The notes beneath the pieces were generated by a model. The model did not search any database. It saw nothing but the letters and a program-made list of their open reading frames with translations, and had not been told where the DNA came from. From assembly GCA_024699855.1 (NCBI GenBank), contig JAMPIQ010000002.1, positions 16,616,001-16,680,000 on the forward strand: DNA of 64,000 nucleotides, read 5' to 3'. The stretch comes from Aphelenchoides besseyi (Eukaryota > Nematoda > Chromadorea > Rhabditida > Aphelenchoididae). Within the stretch, counting starts at the first letter, position 1. Every line of letters begins with the position of its first letter. Below are positions 23,249 to 43,000 of the stretch, one piece after another. A program made the position numbers and the translations under genes.

Positions 23249-26200
23249 ATGTCTCTGGAATCGCTGGAGATCACCGATTTCAAGTCATTCAAAGGAAAAC
23301 ACGTTATTGGACCGTTTAAGAACTTCAGCGCAATCATCGGACCTAATGGCTCGGGTTGGTATTCAAGTCAGCAGTTTGTTGAGAAGTTCGAAGTTTAGGA
23401 AAATCGAATCTCATGGATGCAATTTCGTTTGTTTTGGGAGAACGCGGCACCAATTTGCGAGTTCGCAAGTTGGGGGTAATCGTTAAAATAGCAAATGACT
23501 CAGAAATTGCGATTTAGGATCTGATCCACGGGGTTTCCGTTGGACGACCGTCGGGTACGCGATGCAAAGTGCAAATGAATTTCATTGACAAACACAACAA
23601 ACGACATACGTACAGTCGCTCCATCGTTTCGACGACCAGTTCCGAATACAAAGTCGATGGTCGGCCCGTACAACCGAAAGAGTATCGTGAGGCGTTGAAG
23701 GAAATCAACATCTTCATTAAAGCTCGCAACTTTCTCGTTTATCAAGGTGCCATCGAACAAATTGCGATTCAAAGTCCGAAAGAGTTGACCGGATTGATTG
23801 AAGAATTGTCGGGGTTAGTGGTTGGAATGTTTTGCGATTTGTTTTCGTGTTTAGTTCACTTGAGAAGAAGCACGAATACGAACAACTGAAAGCCGAAATG
23901 CAAAAGGCCGAAGCCGAAGCTCAAGAGATTATGAGTCGACGTCGTGATGTAGCAATGGAGAAGAAAGAAGCAAGAGCCGAAACAGAGCAAGCTCGCAACT
24001 ACCAAGCGCTACGTGACGATTTGGTTAGTTCGCATAGTCGGTCTTAGACTTTAAATGTAATGTTGTTCAGACCGCGAAAAACTGTGATCTCTATTTGGCT
24101 CAGATCTACGCCGTAGAACAAAGTCGGAAGAAACTTCAAAATCAATTGGACGCCCTCACGAACGAAGCCGACGCAATTCGCCAACGAGAAGCAGCTCACC
24201 AACAAGAGGTCACGAAGAAACATCAAATTGTTCGCCAACGATTCCGAGAATTAACAAAACTTGAGGACAAACATATTAAAGAAGTAAGTGCTGAACGAAT
24301 GATTATATCGATCCTTTGCTTCAGAACAAGAAAGTCGCTGACCGCCGTCCTATTTGCGTACAAAGTCGTAAAGTAGTCGACCATATCAAATCGAAGTTGG
24401 ACTGCGCCAAGAAAATTCATCAGGCAGCCAAAAAGAAAGCCGAGGAACACACGAAGCACGTCAAAGAAGCCGAACGAAAACTTGAGTTCGTTTCGTTGTT
24501 GCGTTCTGTTAATCTCGTTAATGTTTAGAGAGGCACAGAGAAAGAAAACCGAACTGAAGAAGCGACTTACTCGCGAATCGAAACAACAGAAACTGAATCT
24601 CAATGAGCAACAGATCGCTGAGTATCGTCAATTGAAGAACGACGCCGAGAAGCAGACGACGATTGTTGCCGCAAAACTCTACAATCTGCAACAGGACCAG
24701 GAATCGGATCGAGCGGTCGTTTCACACGAGAAGCGTAGATTGGAAGAATGCAACGAACGAATTCGAGAGGTGAATTGACCCTTCAATTTACGTTACCTAG
24801 TCATTACAGAAAACTGATGAAATCGAACGTGAAAAGCGCATTATTGAGGCTTTGAAAGAAAGCATCACACATAATCAAGAGCAAATTGAAAAGGAAAGAG
24901 CCGAATTGAAGGAAATCGAGAAACAAGTGCGTTAACTGACCTTCGATTGCGTATTATTGTTTTTGCGTTCAGGTTCTTTTGTTTAACGAAGAAAGCAAAA
25001 AGTTGAACGATCAATTGAACGATGTGGTGAAGCGAATTATCGACGCAGATGACGATACGAACGAAAACAACCGTGAACAGAAGCGTCGCGAAGCTTTGGA
25101 GAACTTGAAACGTGTGTTTCCGGACAAAGTCTACGGACGTTTGGTTGAGTTGTGTACTCCATCGCACAGAAAATACGCAGTCGCAATGACAAAAGTGATT
25201 AATATCGAACTGATCGCACTTATTCAAGACGTTTAGATTTTGCGAAAACACATGAACTCGATTGTTTGTGATACGGACGAAACGGCTCGACTGTGCATCT
25301 CGTATCTTCGCGAACAACGGCATATGCGCGAAACACTATTGCCGTTGAGTTCACTCGACGTTCACCCCTTGAATGAGAGTCTACGCAACATGGCCAATCC
25401 ACCGAATGTGAAACTCATTTACGATGTCATTCAATGCACTGTTCCGGAAGTGCGAAAAGCCGTGCAATTTGCTTGTGGAAATGCGTTGGTCACTGACAAC
25501 GCTGAACAAGCTCGCCAGTTGGCCTACGGGACTGATCGTCATCGTGCAGTTGCGTTGGATGGAACACTCTTTCAACCAAATGGTGTCATTTCCGGTAGAA
25601 CAGACTTCGTTAACCGATCAATTCCTTGAACTCTTAGGTGGTGGATCGGATTTAAAAGCTCGCGCCAAACGTTGGGACGAACAACTTATTCGAAAACTGA
25701 AAGAAGAAAAACGCGTTTTGACGGAGCAACTCAAGACTTTACAAGCCAACGCAAAACGTGAACTTGACGTTGAAATGAAACTTCGTCAAATTCAATCGTT
25801 GGAGAAAGTTATTAGCTGCACAACTCCCGATATTAAGAATCGCACTCAACAACTTCAATCGTTGGAAATTAAATTGGAAGAATATCAATCGGAAGTTGAG
25901 ATCATTCAAGTGAGCTTTACAACCAATAGCCTTCACATTAACAATATTTTAGACTCGAATCGCTGACAAGGAAGCTCAGATTGCGGAGCGAAACGACACG
26001 ATCGAAAACGCTGAAAAAGAGAAGAGTGATAAGGAAGATAAGGTGTTCGCAGATTTCTGTAAACGAATTGGCGTCAAACACATTCGGTTGGTTGTGTCTA
26101 ATTGAGAAATGATTTAACTTGATTTCAGCGAATACGAGGAAGGCGAACTTCATTTCTATCAAGAAATGGAACGTCAGTTGAGCGAATGTGATGCCGAAGT

Positions 26201-27590
26201 GAGTAAACTGGAAAACGAACTCGATTATCTGCGTGCCGAGAATCGTGAAACGGCTGTTGAACGCGAAATTGAGGCCATCAAAACGTTGGAACGGGACTTG
26301 AAAGAGCGAGAAAAGTCTCTGGAGGAGGAAACAAAACGTTTGGCCGAAATCGAAGAGGAAGTGGAGAATTTGAAAGCTGAAATCGCAACGAAAAAGCAGT
26401 TGGTCGAAGAAGCCGAGACCGAGCTTACGCACCTTCGCAAAGAAGGAAGCACAGTCGAGAAAGAGCTTCACAAGCTAGAAAAGAAGATTCTTCAACAACA
26501 ACAACTGATCACTCGGAAGTCGAGTCGTCGACACGATTTGCTTTACGAATGTAAAGTGAACGTTGTCGAATTGCCGTTGGTACGCGGTTCTCTTGATAAG
26601 CTTATTGTTCTGGATGCAATAATGAGTGAGTAGAAGAGATTGCTAATTAATTACATTGGATGATCCTTCAGCCGATGATTCCACCAACGGTGGTAGTCAG
26701 GTGCCGAGTTCCCAGCTAACGGATTCACTCACAACTGCCGAAGAAATTGAAGTTAATTTCCGAAGACTTAACGCAAAAACCAAACGCTTGTTGGAGGATG
26801 AGAACGAAACCGCGACATACGTAGTCCAATTGGAAAGAGCAGTGAAAGAAGCTGAGCAAAAGCTTTCAAATTTACAAGCTCCGGCTACTGACGCTAATCA
26901 ACGGTATGCTCGAACTATTCATTTGCTGTTAAGCTGATATTTTAGCATGGAACAAGTGAAGGAACGTGAACAGGAAGCCACCAAAGAATGTGACGCATCG
27001 CGTCTTAAGGCTCGTAAAGCTCATACTGCTTTTGAGAAAGTGAAGAACGAACGTTATCGTCTTTTCCAAGAGTTTTTTGAACCAGTCAGTCAACGAATCG
27101 ATGAGATTTATAAGGTGGGTGATTAGACGAATTGTCTTTCAATTGTCGAAGCGTTTAGAAGTTATCTCAGAATGAAAGTGCACAGGCTTTTCTTGGACCC
27201 GTCAACCAGGAAGAACCTTATTTGGATGGTATCAATTATCACTGTGTTGCACCGGGAAAACGCTTTCGACCAATGGACAGCTTGTCGGGTGGTGAGAAGA
27301 CCGTTGCTGCGTTGGCCTTGTTATTTGCCATACACTCGAGTAATCCCTCGCCGTTCTTTGTTTTGGACGAGATCGACGCCGCTCTTGACAATACGAACAT
27401 CGGAAAGGTCGTCCAATATCTGAGCAAACGATCTCGCGAAGACCTTCAGATCATTGTGATCAGTTTGAAAGAAGAGTTGTTCAACAAATCCGACTCTCTC
27501 ATTGGCATTTATCCCGAAGAAATTGATCCATGTATTCAGTCCGCTGTGCTGATGATCGATCTCGATGATCTCGATATCACTGCTGAGTAG
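23249..27590 (+). CDS. SMC1, cohesin ATPase subunit
   Basis: Structural-maintenance-of-chromosomes protein that pairs with SMC3 to form the cohesin ring holding sister chromatids. Sixteen exons: 23249-23354, 23399-23475, 23518-23813, 23855-24023, 24071-24283, 24325-24485, 24529-24769, 24810-24926, 24973-25194, 25237-25594, 25638-25909, 25953-26086, 26129-26625, 26672-26903, 26946-27114, 27159-27590. They sum to 3,696 bp, 1,231 residues (human SMC1A is 1,233). Walker A GPNGSGKSN is at residues 31-39. Long coiled coils flank a hinge at about 500-655 ([39 protein letters not shown]). The signature LSGGEKT is near 1130, and Walker [14 protein letters not shown] near 1153. Every intron is 40-47 bp. 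The orthologue in C. elegans is him-1/smc-1. Confidence 0.97.
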
Positions 27591-28074
27591 TTTTAATTTT
27601 GTCAAATTGTTCTCATAAGAAATTTAAATTTTTTGTGTATCAATCTGTTGATTCGCGATAAGGTTTATCAACAAACAAACAAATAAATCCGTTCAAGTTG
27701 GCTCTTCGTACAATTCGACTAATTGGAGTTTTCTTTAAAAGGCAAAACGAATGAAAGAGAACAATCAGATTCCATAAATTTACCCTTAATACATACAGTA
27801 AGCAAAGTGTTACGACATAGCGCAGATGTTTCTGATCAAATCAAAAAAACGTTGACCCGTGCGCTGTTAGGAACTGAGGACTAGAGAGTTATTACTAATG
27901 ATCAATGGTAAGGAACTTATTTCAATGTGCATTACAAAAATAGGCTTAAAGAATAGAAGTCACATTAAATAACCACTTGAGTACAATTGGACAATCACTT
28001 TGGCAATTGAAAACTAGGTACTTGAGAATAGGCATTGTAGAAACGGACAAGGAAATTACCGATCAACCGGACAT
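27591..28074. other. Convergent 3' flanks of SMC1 and the SIK-type kinase
   Basis: 484 bp between two stop codons facing each other. AATAAA at about 27681 (+) is the likely SMC1 polyadenylation signal. No gene is seen. Confidence 0.6.
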
Positions 28075-35458
<7,384 letters not shown>

Positions 35459-37043
35459 CTAATGACGATCTTGAACGATATGCGCAGTGAATTCAAAACG
35501 ATCCGAACACTCACGTGCACACAAACCACATCGCCACGGGTTATCGGAAGCGTGAAGCGTTTTGTGGAAACAATATAACATCGAATCAGTGAACATGATG
35601 CCGCAATGTGTACAATCAAAACGTTTGTCTTCGGCATCATCAGTCCTTTTGGCTTCGATGCTCGTGATTTGTTCGACTGGAATGGGCGAAATCAAATTGA
35701 CCGGCGGTGGTGTGCGGGATAATTCGCGGTTACAGTCAATGATCGCTTTTGGCATCACATTGGCAGTTGCCGTTGGTGACGCGGGTTTGGGAATTCGTGT
35801 TGGAGCAACAAGATTTTGGGTCGATTCGTCCGAATGCAGATCTTGAATAGGAGTCGAAGAAGTACGACTGTCACTAGTTGGTGAATGAATGTCCGAGTTC
35901 TCGTCATAACCACTGGTTGTCGTGCTGTTCACTTCCGTGGACCAGGGTTGCGGATTTGCAGCTTTCGCCAACTAAAATGCAGTTAAGTTCGCCATTTCAT
36001 TATTGTAACCAACCTCTTCGACCAATTTGTTCAATGCCGAATTGCGTTCTCCCCAAAGTTTATTGTCCGATGCTGTCGGCAAAGGAGTATAATGATTGTT
36101 GAACTGCAAATGGGATTCTATTATTTTGCTGATTGCTAGGACACTCACCATTTGCAAATAGTTTGGTAGATTTGATTTCGGCAGCAAGTGGGGCGAGAAA
36201 GTGTTTGTCGAATTGACTGGAAGAGCTTGTGAGACAGCAACCGACAGCTCGCGATTCATCGGCAAATTCAACGTATTCCAATTGATATTCGACGAAAGGA
36301 AATCAACTAACGAAGAATTTGGAAACGGGAAATTGAAGAGCGGAAGTTGCGGATTCACAACTGATGCACTGGTTGGTGTCGAAACGGGCGACGAGCGTTT
36401 GGCCGGCGTTCCAGTGAGATCCGGGTCTTCATCGGAGTAACTGCGTTCGCGTTTGATTCCCTAAATTTCATTATTATTGTATTGAAGAATAAACTCACCA
36501 TATTGTTGTCGTCGTGTTTGGTCTGATAGTGCAAAAGTAAACGACGAGAATTCGCAAATGTCATTGAACAGCGTTTGCATGGCGCGTGATTGTTGGCATT
36601 GATCACATGGTTCTCGTCCAAATGAGTACGCAAAGCGGAATGTTGTCGAAAACGAGCTTCGCAATTTCCAACCGGACAATCGAAATCTTCGCCGGTTTTG
36701 ATGTGTGTCATCGAATGTTCTTGCATTTGGTCTTTACGAAAGAAACGTTTCTTGCAATAACGACATTCATAGGGCTTGAATCCGGAGTGGCGCATACGAT
36801 GACGATGCATGTTGGCCTTCTGACTAAACTCCATGTTGCACACATCGCATCGGTACATTTGCCCGCGATGTCGTTCGTGAGCTTCCTAAATTGAACGGTC
36901 AATTACAAGGCAAGCGTTTTCGAAATTACCAAATGAGATTTCATGTGCTGCGACATGACAGTCGTGAAGTTACAATGCGGACAGCTGTGTATCACTTTCT
37001 TCGATTTACCATCTTTACGTACGACGTTTGCAATGTCCTCCAT
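35459..37043 (-). CDS. C2H2 zinc-finger factor, Hunchback/Ikaros-like family
   Basis: Predicted DNA-binding transcription factor of 471 residues. Five exons: 36930-37043, 36499-36885, 36149-36460, 36014-36103, 35459-35971, each a whole number of codons. The ATG follows TTGTAGAGA, a likely leader-acceptor. Five fingers sit in the N-terminal half: CPHCNFTTVMSQHMKSH, CDVCNMEFSQ, CRYCKKRFFRKDQ, CPVGNCEARF and CKRCSMTFANS. After a Ser/Pro-rich linker, a C-terminal pair of fingers (CTHCGIMFTDSMLYCFH and CGLCARECSDRFEFTAH) has the spacing and LY..H / D-[RY]-[FY]-EF-x2-H pattern of the dimerisation fingers in Ikaros and Hunchback. In C. elegans this class includes hbl-1, ehn-3 and ztf-16, which act in developmental timing and gonad or glial development. 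I cannot say which is the orthologue. Confidence 0.85.
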
Positions 37044-40000
37044 TCTCTACAAAAATGCAAAGTGGCGAACACCTAAAGTCAGTAAAGTTAACTACCGTAT
37101 CAAACACGCTCAGAAAAAACTCGAATCCAAAACGCCATAAAATGGTAGTGAATGCTTATGAACAACAGCAATCTATTCAAAAGAAAAAAAACTGAAAGTG
37201 TCGGAGTGAGAGAAATGAAACGGATAAACAATCCAATGGAAAAACTCAAACGGTCATGTTCTCAAGATCGCCTGTGTTGATGCAAAAGCGTTTTTCTTGT
37301 TCTCCTCGACGGTTGTACAATCATTAGACGCAACAACAGAGAGTTTGCAAAGAAGAAAAATGCCCCGTTTCCACGATATGCCTGAGCAAAGACAAAGATC
37401 AAACAGGTACTGTAAGCTCATGAACTCCGAAGTCGAATCTCGACGACGATTCACAAATAAGACCTCCGGCAATTGGTATCAAGAAGTCCGGTAGACGCGC
37501 GAAAACAACTCCAACGTAGAGGGGAAAAGAGCGAAAGGTCATTCCGGCAATCGAACGGACGAACAAGACGAGAGAAGGCGGTCCTGCTTACCAAACAAAC
37601 AAAACGATCGAGTTTTTCGATGGAGCGAATTAAAGTCGTCTTCCGTGGACCGTAAGAAAACACGGCGGCTGCAGACACAGAAATTTTGGTAAGAAACCGA
37701 AGTTCCAAACGAAGTCCATGATTTGTATTCCAAACAAGCATTTCACATCGAACTGAAAAATCACGAATAATTTAATAGAAAATCAACGAAAACACAAGCG
37801 AAATGATAGGAATCTCGAACGTGTGCGGCTTTTCGTATAATCGTCTCCTTTGGAAATTGCAAAGCTTAATGGAAAATTTCCGCCGTCAATGTCTGAACTC
37901 ACATCCAATGGTCAAAGAACCGTTCTGCTAATGCAAAGTCATTTTGTGATCTCATCATGATCTCAGCATTTCAAACAATACTAGCGAGTTTGGCTCGCGA
38001 TAATCTTCGAAGAGTCGAAGTGAAAACGAATTCCGGTTGAAAAGACTTTTAATGAAATTGTACTTATAAGTGAATGACAAAAACGAAGATGCCGATGCAC
38101 CGTACCGGCAAAATTTGAAGGCTGGGATCTGATCGGCACGTCAAGGACCTGCTCATTGTCGCCCCCAAAATACGAGAACTGTCCGTTTCTCTCGTACAGC
38201 AACAACCTCCGTGAAACGCGGGCTTATCGCAAAAACCCAAATCTCCGCCCGATCTGTCCGCTCCGGAATATCGTCGTCCATCAAAGGTGAAAGCGGTGCG
38301 CGAGTGAAGGCGGAGAGTGGACGAAATCGAATCACACAAGACGAAAAGTGTAAAACAGTGGACAATCAGAGACGTCGTTGATATCGTCAATTGGGCGGAG
38401 TACAGCGATCGAAAAGAACGAGATTCGAAGAGGAAAAAACGTCGTTGCGCCATCTCAACCGCCGCGATTCGACGGCATTTTCATGCGATCGTTTTTGATC
38501 GAACAGAACACACCCAAGAGTTCGGGTCCATCGATTCCAACGGTGTACAATCCTTTTCGATCATATCGACCTATTCGAACATAAGGGTCAGTTTAAAGTG
38601 CCCAGAAAGAAGCTGGAGTGATGGGTTGAGAGTTCACAGTTCAGTTGACGTGAGATTGAAAGCAAAACGACAACAAAAATTTCCCACTTTTACGCATTCC
38701 CGTTGCGTTCATCCGCAAAAAACGATCGTTCGACGTTGATCGAAGAAGAACGGAAGTTCACTGGAAATTTAGACCTTTTGCCCGGAAACGAATGACAAAC
38801 GAGATGCTAACACTTAAAACACGATGGTTATTGACAATGTTTTTACTCGGCCCGTTCGCTCCTACCGTTTCTCGAGACTCCCACTGCGCGCATCTCTCGA
38901 ATTTGCATCGAACATGTTGACCGGTCGGCTCACATTTGACGATCTCGCGATTTGGCCGCATCTTCAGGACCCCCATCGCACACCTCCATCTTAACTGAAC
39001 ATAAGAGGCGAACGGTAAGAGCGATTGGATTGCAAGTTGTCCGTTTACGGAGTGCACGTCAAATTACACTCCACGGCTTTTGAAATGCGTACGATGCCGC
39101 ACAAAACGGAAGTCTTCACAGGGTTTGTTGTTAAATAGGACGAACAACGCGAAACTCATTTTCCGTACGCAATTCGTTCGTAGGATCATCGTTTTTGGCC
39201 GCTTACACACGAATCGCTTTTCTTTCATCGGCAACTAAAATCGAAAAGGAATCGTGGACTTTCGCGCTGACAACTTCAAATGGCATGTTGCGGAAATGTC
39301 GGCGCTATTTATCCACGGATCGGGCCAATCTGAGAAACGGGAACTACTGCTGTAAACGCGCGACCAATGTTTATTGAAAAGGCGAAAGGTGAACTAGCGG
39401 TAGCTGACAGGAAGTTGAGTGATGTACAGAAGGAGACCGAATCTTTTATAATTTACCGTCCATTGTCTTAATTGAACATCTAAAGCATACAAGTCGAGAG
39501 TTACAGATAAGGGATTTGAAATCCAAGAAGCCGTTCACTTCGAAGAATAATGACATTCGAACTGAAATCCCTGGATACAAATTATGCACGTGGATCGACG
39601 ATTGTTGTGCCAACTCGAATGGCAACCAAATTACGATCATTATGCAAATCCACTACTCGATCTCTCTCAAAGAAGTGGTTGTGGGAAGTAAAGAAATGAA
39701 CTCATACACGTGCTAACTATTTCAATGGTCAAATTACGCGCATTTGACTTTAGAGAAAAAACGAACGGGGCGGAGCGTATACTCACGACTTGATGGACAA
39801 TACGCGGCTATTAGAGGATCCAAAAAGCTGCGCAACTGATCCAAAGACGATCGCTATCCTTCCTTTCCGATCCGCCCAACACGGAGATTGTCGTTGTTTG
39901 CAATTTGAATGCGGATAGATTGTACTGTAACTTACGATCAAGAACACTTCTTAACAATCGAGCATGAAAACATTTTCGAATCTCAAGTTTAACAATGAAA

Positions 40001-43000
40001 AGAAATGAGCAGAAATAAATGAACAAGAAGCTTCAGTTTTCGCACGTTTAAGATCCAATAAACCATGTGGTCAATAGTCTCGATAGCATGTTTGTAAATA
40101 TTTCACGGGCCCTAAAACCGAAGTACAAGATTGTGCAGCTAAAACTGTTAGCGCAAGTAATTTGCGCACTCCGATGTTTTGAGTTTGCTTACGAATTTAG
40201 AAGGTTGTGAAACTGAAATTAAACCAAACGTAATTTCGATCATTTTTTCGAGGTACTCGGAAATCTTGCTGCATATGCGATGGTTGTTGATGTTCAGTGA
40301 GAATTCGAATTTGACAAGAAGTTACCAATTACTTTTCAACTATTTTTTGATCATCCACGAGTTTTCGTATGATCGTGTCGGGAAGTATCTTGCGAAGTTC
40401 GAATGGCCAAGGAATGTTTTTACTCGCGTGTCTTCGCGTACTCGTCGCTCAATTAGCTGATGAATGAGGAGCGTTCGCTTTTGTAGACCTCGCGCTTCTT
40501 AGGCCACGACCTTAGGGCGTTCCGCACGCACGGATCCTCTTCCATCCGTTGTTCGTTTTGATCACCGCAACTCCACAAACACTCGAACTCGGTGGTCATT
40601 ATCGGAACGCACGAACGAGTGTGTTTGGTGCTTGACCACAAGTCTTCGTAAAACAAGAAGAAATCAACGAACTGTTCATGTCGTTGTATAATAAGGCCAC
40701 CATTTTGAGGCTTCAAGATTCTCGAGTTGAAATTAAAAATGGAGACTTGTACACAATGAATGTTTTGATTGTTGTGCTTTCTTGTTTCTCCGAATCGAGT
40801 TGATGGTTTGTATCCTCAAAAACTCATCGTATTAAAAGGTCAATGAACGGGTCAACAAAGCCCAGTGAGTAAGAGGATAACTAAACGAGCAGGCATCTAA
40901 GTGTGGTCGGAGACAGTGAACGGTAAAAGGTAAAGCCGCGGTCGAAGCTTCTGCGACGATCTGATGTCCAAATCCGCAAATATTTTTACAAAATCCCACC
41001 GCTTTCTCCGGTACCTTTCTACTCGGCCAAACAAACACTCAAACTCATCTTCCGATCGCAAGCCTCCAACTGACCGATGGGTGCGGCAGCAATCTTGCCA
41101 CCGTTAAACCCGAACTACCGCTTAGTATTTCCGTTTGTTCGCGACAGAGCCAACACAAAAGCATAGTGACCACGAGGACAATTCCGTAAACTTTTACAAG
41201 TCAAAAGGAAAACACGATCAGAAATTTCCGTTCGCTAGACTTACGCGCTTCTTTAGCGACAAAACAACGACCTCAACCAATAATACGGTAGGTTGGTTGT
41301 TGCCCTTAATACACACGTATCTGTCAAAACAACCGTTGAAGAGATTCATGTTCCACAAAAAACTAAAAATGGAAATCGAAATGAAAACGTGGAAGCTATC
41401 GAATGATTAGTGGCATGAAATGAGAGTTTTGGTTGAGCTCAATTTTTCGTTGTAACATACAAGTGGATTGTACGTTCATCATGACCAAAAAACCGCCCCA
41501 GGAAGCGTAATGAGCAAAAGCTGACAGGCGGACAAATCGCGCAATCCAGCGCCAGATTATCCACACGTATCCCAAAAGATTTTGGTTGGTGTTGAAAACG
41601 CCCCCTTCTCCATTCAACGAATGTCTGCAATTGAAGGACAAAAGTTGATTGGAAAACGTGATGCACGTGCAGTACGACGACAATTCGAACTGTTCTTTCC
41701 GAACAAAACAATTGAGTAAGTCAAACGAGTTCTCGACAACAATTACCGTAGATCAATGACCATCGTCGATTCCCAGCGAAAGCACAACCGTTCGAGCGAC
41801 TGTGCGAAAAGAACCCAATCGAAATCAGCGAATTTTTATATCAACATCATTTTCACGGGTATCCACATTAGGTTTGCACAGAATCGAAGGACGCTCGTGC
41901 GTACGCTAAAGGACCTGTCTGCGGATTCGTCGTCAGAATCACACGTAACAGCCGTGGAGAGCGGCAAGAAAAAGAGAAAACGAAAGTGCGCGATTGTTTC
42001 AACGAAATTCCCGCGAAAGACCACAACACCAAAGAGCCGTTGGTCGAAACGTTGCCGATTGAAATCGGCATGTTCGTCTACTTTCCGGTGCAAACTTTTG
42101 CACGAAAATTGTCACCTTTTCCCGATGCTTAGTGCATACTCCTTCCCATGGGCAAAGCACGAAATGAGCGATACCGTAGAACGAAGATCAGAACAAAAAG
42201 ATTACAAGGCAAAAGTCTGCACGGTAAGCTGCGCATCGTTGAAACAATGGAAAGAGCTGTTAATGAATAAGCAATAAGACGAGACCAAATATCGCTTCAT
42301 TCTCATATCCGTAGAAGCTCAACAGAACGTCATGATTGTTATTGTGAGCATCTTTGAAGAGAAAAAACAACCGTCTAAGATGCCGAAGACGATATTTAGC
42401 TGCTCTTCAACATAACAAATGGGTGGAGTTCGTATTGATTGAGCGAATTTCGCTCGGAAGTTCTGTTGGATTGGTCAAAGTGAATTCAAAAGTTGCCAGT
42501 ATTCACGACTTATTGGTCTTAATTTTAAGGGCTATAAAGTCAATGAGTACTATCGATCGATCATAAACATGAAAGTAGGAAATAGAAAGCATTGGAAATA
42601 TGACAAAAATTATCATCGAGAATCAATGGTAAGATTTTTTGGGAAGCAGTGAAGATGAAGGTGCGCATTCAAGGTCAAAAAAAGCTGTTTTGGTAAAGTC
42701 CGTCGAGAGTGGGAATCAGCGTCGTGATACAATCACCAATATGTAATTTACTATGCTGTTTACGGAACAATAGGTGGGATGTCTCGTTTCATTGCTCAGA
42801 TTTTGAGAATCGAACCTCGCTTGTAAACGCCAGAGCCTTTGGAAACATAACTCAATGAATCTCCTAACATGAAAGCATTTAACTGAGGGTTGATTTAAAA
42901 CCAATTACGTGCTTTTGTTCGGGCAGTTTGACCGTTTTGTCGGTAACTCGGCTTTCAACCAAGAATGTCAATCGATTTCCATAGGGAAAACGAAATCGAT

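Noticed and set aside
41756..42277. 173-codon plus-strand frame with a KKKRKRK cluster
   Set aside because: No domain and competing protein-like stretches in other frames; kept only as a possible relic in the intergenic entry.
42785..42870. Possible tRNA (GGTTCGATTCTC B-box on the minus strand)
   Set aside because: No A-box at the right distance and no cloverleaf could be drawn.
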